In this document: piece by piece, positions 5,620 to 8,518 of the stretch | Layout: every line of letters starts with the position of its first letter | How positions within the stretch are numbered: position 1 is the first letter of the stretch | Assembly: GCA_045542735.1 (NCBI GenBank) | Contig: JAZQLQ010000009.1 | Span: 1 to 8,518 of the forward strand | Reading direction: 5' to 3' | Length of the DNA: 8,518 bases | DNA from: UBA2882 sp045542735 | GTDB taxonomy: Bacteria; Bacillota; Clostridia; Lachnospirales; Lachnospiraceae | The notes under the pieces: model-generated | Database searches by the model: none | Seen by the model: only the letters and a program-made list of their open reading frames with translations | What the model was told of the DNA's origin: nothing | Program-made: the position numbers and the translations under genes

Positions 5620-7206
5620 ATGAAAAAGAAAGCATTATTAGCAGTGGCAATACTTGCAACAGCATGTTTGACCGGATGTAATTTGAATATCAGTTTCACG
5701 CCGGATGAACAGATGTCGGAGGCTGTTTCCGAAGTGAGTTCGGAAGAAGTGAATGTAACAGAAAAAGAAAGCAATCAAATACAGAGTTCTGAAAGCAACA
5801 ATGAAGTACCTGTAGAAACATCACAGGCTATTCAAATTGATTTTGAATCAGTGTATGAAAGCAATGATAATCCGTTTTTATGGTCGGTAAGTTACGAGTA
5901 TCCTGTGTTAGACGATGAGCGTTATCCGGAACTGTCTATGGCAATCCAGGATTACAGAATGAATTATGTCAGAAATATAGAAGCGGCAAGAGATGAGTTG
6001 GCAGCACTGGCAGAAAGCGATTATAGTGAATACGGTGAAGAACAATGGATGGGATACTATACTATTTCAGAAAGTATGACGGTAAAACGTGCAGATGCAA
6101 CAGCAGTATCCATTTTAGAGCAGGGTTATTTGTATCAGGGTGGCGCACATGGTTCGGATGGTTTTGGATGCTTTAATGTGGATACCAAGACCGGAGACAT
6201 ACTTGCATTGAATGATGTTATTACAGATATGGATGCATTGTCCGGAATTATTGCAACAGAAATGCTGGAACTTTACCCTGATATTACATACTTCACACCG
6301 ACTCTGGAAGAAACAATTGAGATGTATATCACGCCGGAAATCACATTGACATGGACATTGGATTACAATGGTGTAACATTTTATTTCGGAAGTTATGAGA
6401 TTGGGACTTATGCAGACGGAAGGCAGCAGGTGACGGTTCTTTTCAGTGAATATCCTTCCATTTTTAATACTTACTATTTTAACAATGTTGCAGATGACTA
6501 TGTAATTCCCGCAAGTGCATGGGGAAGCCTTGATGTTGATTTGGACGCTGACGGAGATTCAGATCATATTACAGCTGTTGAGAATTATACCGATCCGGCT
6601 TCGGGATTTTCTTCTTTCACCATTTGTATAAACGGCCAGGAATATACTCAGGATGCATACGGCTGGGTGTTAGAGCCTTACTATGTAAGAGCAAACGGTA
6701 AAAGTTATTTATATGTTACCGGGACACAAGAAGATTATGTTGCAGAAAGCTTCGTATACGAGATTACAGGAAGCAGTATTGAGTATAAGGGTAATTTTAA
6801 TGGCGCTGTAAAGTATTTTACAAATTCATCTGATTTCTGTGTGACAGAACGTATGAATATGATAAGTACGATGGTAGGTGTTGCACATTGTTATGTAGGT
6901 GCAGACGGAATGCCGGTGAATAAGAGCGGAACCTATGATGTTTTCCAAAGTGAAGAAATTATTTTAACTTCTACCAAAGAAATTGCAGCAGAATTGGTGG
7001 ATGTAAACGGAAACTTAACAGGTGAATCTTATACCTTCCCGGTAGGTTCTACTTTCCAATACCTTCGTACTGACGGTAAAACTTATGTAGATATGTTGGC
7101 AGGTGATGGCCAGTATTGCAGATTCTACACAACCAATGGCGGATGGCCTCCTATCGTGAATGGAATGGATGCTACAGAGTGTTTCGAAACGGTATATGCA
7201 TTTTAA
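5620..7206 (+). CDS. Lipoprotein with RsiV-like DUF4163/DUF3298 region
   Basis: ATG 5620 has AAAGGAG at 5606-5612; an in-frame GTG at 5584 lies in the leader and is rejected. The product is 528 residues. It has a lipoprotein signal with lipobox LTGC (C20), followed by a linker rich in S and E to about residue 75. Residues about 85-280 fit the DUF4163/DUF3298 pair of RsiV and PdaC: YEYPVLDDERYPELSMAIQD, then YLYQGGAHGSDGFGCFNVDT (171-190) with TGDILALNDV, and NGVTFYFGSYEIGTYADG (250-267). Residues 300-528 are a second part with an acidic repeat DVDLDADGDSD (305-315), which resembles a calcium-binding loop, and no family I can name. In Bacillus, RsiV is a membrane anti-sigma factor that binds lysozyme and PdaC is a peptidoglycan deacetylase. 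This protein lacks an anti-sigma part and any deacetylase domain, so a binding or sensing role at the surface is inferred. Confidence 0.8.
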   Translation: MKKKALLAVAILATACLTGCNLNISFTPDEQMSEAVSEVSSEEVNVTEKESNQIQSSESNNEVPVETSQAIQIDFESVYESNDNPFLWSVSYEYPVLDDERYPELSMAIQDYRMNYVRNIEAARDELAALAESDYSEYGEEQWMGYYTISESMTVKRADATAVSILEQGYLYQGGAHGSDGFGCFNVDTKTGDILALNDVITDMDALSGIIATEMLELYPDITYFTPTLEETIEMYITPEITLTWTLDYNGVTFYFGSYEIGTYADGRQQVTVLFSEYPSIFNTYYFNNVADDYVIPASAWGSLDVDLDADGDSDHITAVENYTDPASGFSSFTICINGQEYTQDAYGWVLEPYYVRANGKSYLYVTGTQEDYVAESFVYEITGSSIEYKGNFNGAVKYFTNSSDFCVTERMNMISTMVGVAHCYVGADGMPVNKSGTYDVFQSEEIILTSTKEIAAELVDVNGNLTGESYTFPVGSTFQYLRTDGKTYVDMLAGDGQYCRFYTTNGGWPPIVNGMDATECFETVYAF

Positions 7207-7292
7207 CGAAAGGTGAAATAGGAAGATATGACGGAAGGCCCTGCATATGGGTGTTTGATAGACGTTAGTTGTCATAGGGTTGTTTCATAAAA

Positions 7293-7329
7293 AGCGGCAT
7301 GGGTTAATCCCATGCCGCTCATCTTTTTT
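7293..7329. terminator. Bidirectional terminator between convergent genes
   Basis: AGCGGCATGGG (7293-7303) and CCCATGCCGCT (7309-7319) form a perfect 11-base stem with a five-base loop. On the plus strand it is followed by TTTTTT (7324-7329), which ends the lipoprotein gene. On the minus strand the stem is followed by five T residues (complement of 7288-7292), which ends pfp. It differs in sequence from the three GCCTCGA terminators of the regulator cluster. Confidence 0.9.
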
Positions 7330-7353
7330 ATATTAAGTTTAAATCATTTCAAC

Positions 7354-8518
7354 TTATTTTGCCTGCTCAAGAGCAAGTGTTACAGTTGTGATGTCGCATA
7401 CTTCTGCAGGTCCGTAGTACTGGATAGCACCGGGATATACGAAGCATGTTTCAACTGCCCATTCGTCACGGTTAGCTTCGAAGAATTTGAAAGGAGCACC
7501 ATCTAATTCAACTAAAGCTTTCTTAATAACGGGCTTATCTTCGCCATGTCTTCTTTCGATGTTCATCATCTTAGTGATAGGCATACCACCTGCAACCCAT
7601 TCATTAGCGGGCTTAGAAAGGTTGGAAATCTTAGATAAGTATCCGTTGTAACCGTACTGGATAAGCATAAATGCATTGTATCCAAGGGAGTAGCAGTAGT
7701 CTGAGTCGAAGTTTGAAGGGAATGCACATCTTCCTTCGTATCCTAAGAAGTGGTGAAGTGCGCTGAATTTACCCTTGTATGTGCCTGCTGCCTTACGAGC
7801 TGCCAACTTATCAGCAACCATAGCAGAGAATAACTTCTCAGATTCGATAAGGGATACCTGTACGTTTCCGTGAGGATCTCTTTCTAAGAATAACTGCTGC
7901 TGGATAGCCTGAGGAAGGATTGCAAATACATCCATAGATTCCTTGGTTAAACCGTTCTGGATAAATGCATACTTTTCATCCCATGTAGGAAGAGCGTTGA
8001 ATGCATCAGCCTTGCTACCTGCAAGGAGTTCGTTGATTTCGTGAATCAATACAGAGAATTCAGGAACGAATTCTACAACACCTTCGGGGATAATAGCAAC
8101 ACCGAAGTTCCAGCCCTTAGCTGCTCTCTTTTCAACTGAATCAGCAATGTAATCAGCGATCTGAGAAAGTGACATCTTCTTAGCAGCAACTTCTTCAGAT
8201 ACTAAGCAGATGTTAGGCTGTGTTTCAAGAGCACATTCCAAAGCTACGTGAGAAGCAGAACGTCCCATAACCTTAACAAAGTGCCAGTACTTCTTAGCTG
8301 AGTTAGCATCTCTTTCGATGTTACCGATGATTTCACTGTATGTCTTGGTAGCTGTATCGAAACCGAATGAACATTCAATGTCTTCGTTCTTTAAGTCACC
8401 GTCGATTGTCTTAGGACATCCGATAACCTGTACGCCTGTGTTGTTAGCTGCAAAGTATTCAGCAAGAACAGCAGCGTTTGTGTTAGAGTCGTCACCACCG
8501 ATGATAACAACAGCTGTG
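7354..8518 (-). CDS. pfp: Pyrophosphate-dependent 6-phosphofructokinase, C-terminal 387 residues (5' partial)
   Basis: The frame is open from the window edge (first full codon 8517-8515) to TAA at 7356-7354, so the N-terminus lies outside. The enzyme phosphorylates fructose 6-phosphate to fructose 1,6-bisphosphate reversibly, using pyrophosphate, in cytosolic glycolysis. GGDDSNT (8499-8479) and PKTIDGD (8415-8395) carry the aspartate and lysine that mark pyrophosphate use; ATP-dependent enzymes have glycines at those places (GGDGS, PGTIDND). MGRSASH (8268-8248) is the substrate-binding motif; its methionine is internal and not a start. The long C-terminal part, with an insert after IIPEGVVEFVPE and the ending EVCDITTVTLALEQAK, fits the long class of about 550 residues rather than the 320-residue bacterial PfkA. 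Base composition is less AT-rich and codon use more regular than in the neighbours, as expected of a highly expressed core gene. Confidence 0.93.
   Translation of the reverse strand, partial: TAVVIIGGDDSNTNAAVLAEYFAANNTGVQVIGCPKTIDGDLKNEDIECSFGFDTATKTYSEIIGNIERDANSAKKYWHFVKVMGRSASHVALECALETQPNICLVSEEVAAKKMSLSQIADYIADSVEKRAAKGWNFGVAIIPEGVVEFVPEFSVLIHEINELLAGSKADAFNALPTWDEKYAFIQNGLTKESMDVFAILPQAIQQQLFLERDPHGNVQVSLIESEKLFSAMVADKLAARKAAGTYKGKFSALHHFLGYEGRCAFPSNFDSDYCYSLGYNAFMLIQYGYNGYLSKISNLSKPANEWVAGGMPITKMMNIERRHGEDKPVIKKALVELDGAPFKFFEANRDEWAVETCFVYPGAIQYYGPAEVCDITTVTLALEQAK

Larger units (their letters stand above)
3846..5631. repeat. Duplicated promoter-leader segment (copies 3846-3960 and 5513-5631)
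   Basis: The two segments align along their whole length with small gaps. Shared blocks include TTGACAAAGTAG, TGATACTAATATA, GTAAGTAG, ACTAACT, GATAACA and TTTTGTGTAAAAGGAGA, and the match continues into the first codons (ATGAAAAAGAAA). The downstream genes are not alike beyond the signal peptide, so only the control region and the first codons were copied or kept. The coordinates span both copies and the sequence between them. Confidence 0.85.

Noticed and set aside
5444..5774. Two minus-strand frames over the second lipoprotein promoter
   Set aside because: Both run across the duplicated promoter and the signal peptide of the RsiV-like gene, and neither has a plausible start.
7015..7275. 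86-residue minus-strand frame
   Set aside because: It is antisense to the C-terminal end of the RsiV-like lipoprotein and has no ribosome site or family-like pattern.
7207..7292. Degenerate fourth copy of the intergenic repeat (CGTTAGT...TTGTTTCA...AAAGC)
   Set aside because: Only a few short words match copy 3 (3750-3780) and the hairpin itself is unrelated, so the likeness is too weak to claim.
7312..7506. 64-residue plus-strand frame
   Set aside because: It begins inside the terminator stem and runs antisense to the well-recognised pfp gene.
8266..8268. Methionine as the start of the phosphofructokinase
   Set aside because: It belongs to the MGRSASH motif; the same frame continues upstream with PKTIDGD and GGDDSNT to the window edge.
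1..8518. CRISPR array, tRNA, rRNA or insertion sequence
   Set aside because: No regularly spaced repeats, cloverleaf-like sequence, transposase motifs or terminal inverted repeats were seen on either strand by eye.

Overview
The window is a low-GC stretch of a Gram-positive Firmicutes chromosome, most likely a member of the Clostridia close to Lachnospiraceae. The reasons are the strong AGGAGG-type ribosome sites, the AT-rich codon use, the style of the small XRE regulators (NVVRQTVSKWEN), several lipoproteins, and a phosphofructokinase carrying the pyrophosphate-type signatures. The assignment comes from recognising families by eye and is not certain below class level.

Layout. (1) Positions 1-162 hold the C-terminal end of an EamA/DMT-type membrane transporter. 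(2) Positions 253-3683 hold a run of same-strand regulatory genes: an XRE protein with a zinc ribbon, a 104-residue acidic orphan, a possible small-gene remnant, an XRE protein with two membrane segments, and a 376-residue XRE protein with three membrane segments and a large predicted extracytoplasmic domain. The intergenic stretches after the first, third and last of these carry diverged copies of one repeat built round the same terminator hairpin; two copies also share a promoter-like segment. (3) Positions 3847-7206 hold three lipoprotein genes in two transcription units. A DUF3472-type lipoprotein overlaps a small lipoprotein by one base, and a 528-residue lipoprotein with an RsiV-like DUF4163/DUF3298 region follows. 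The first and third are driven by two clearly duplicated promoter-leader segments. (4) A perfect bidirectional terminator at 7293-7319 separates this block from a convergent gene, the C-terminal part of a pyrophosphate-dependent phosphofructokinase (pfp), on the minus strand to the window end.

How it may work together (inference). The three-segment XRE protein resembles a one-component receptor: DNA-binding domain inside, sensing domain outside. The neighbouring lipoproteins would sit on the outer face of the membrane, and two of their operons share a promoter with a paired AAGTAG(T/C) direct repeat that looks like a regulator site. RsiV-type domains are known to bind lysozyme in Bacillus RsiV, so a cell-envelope sensing and defence locus is a reasonable hypothesis. 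Nothing in the sequence proves the regulatory link. No tRNA, rRNA, CRISPR array or transposase was seen.
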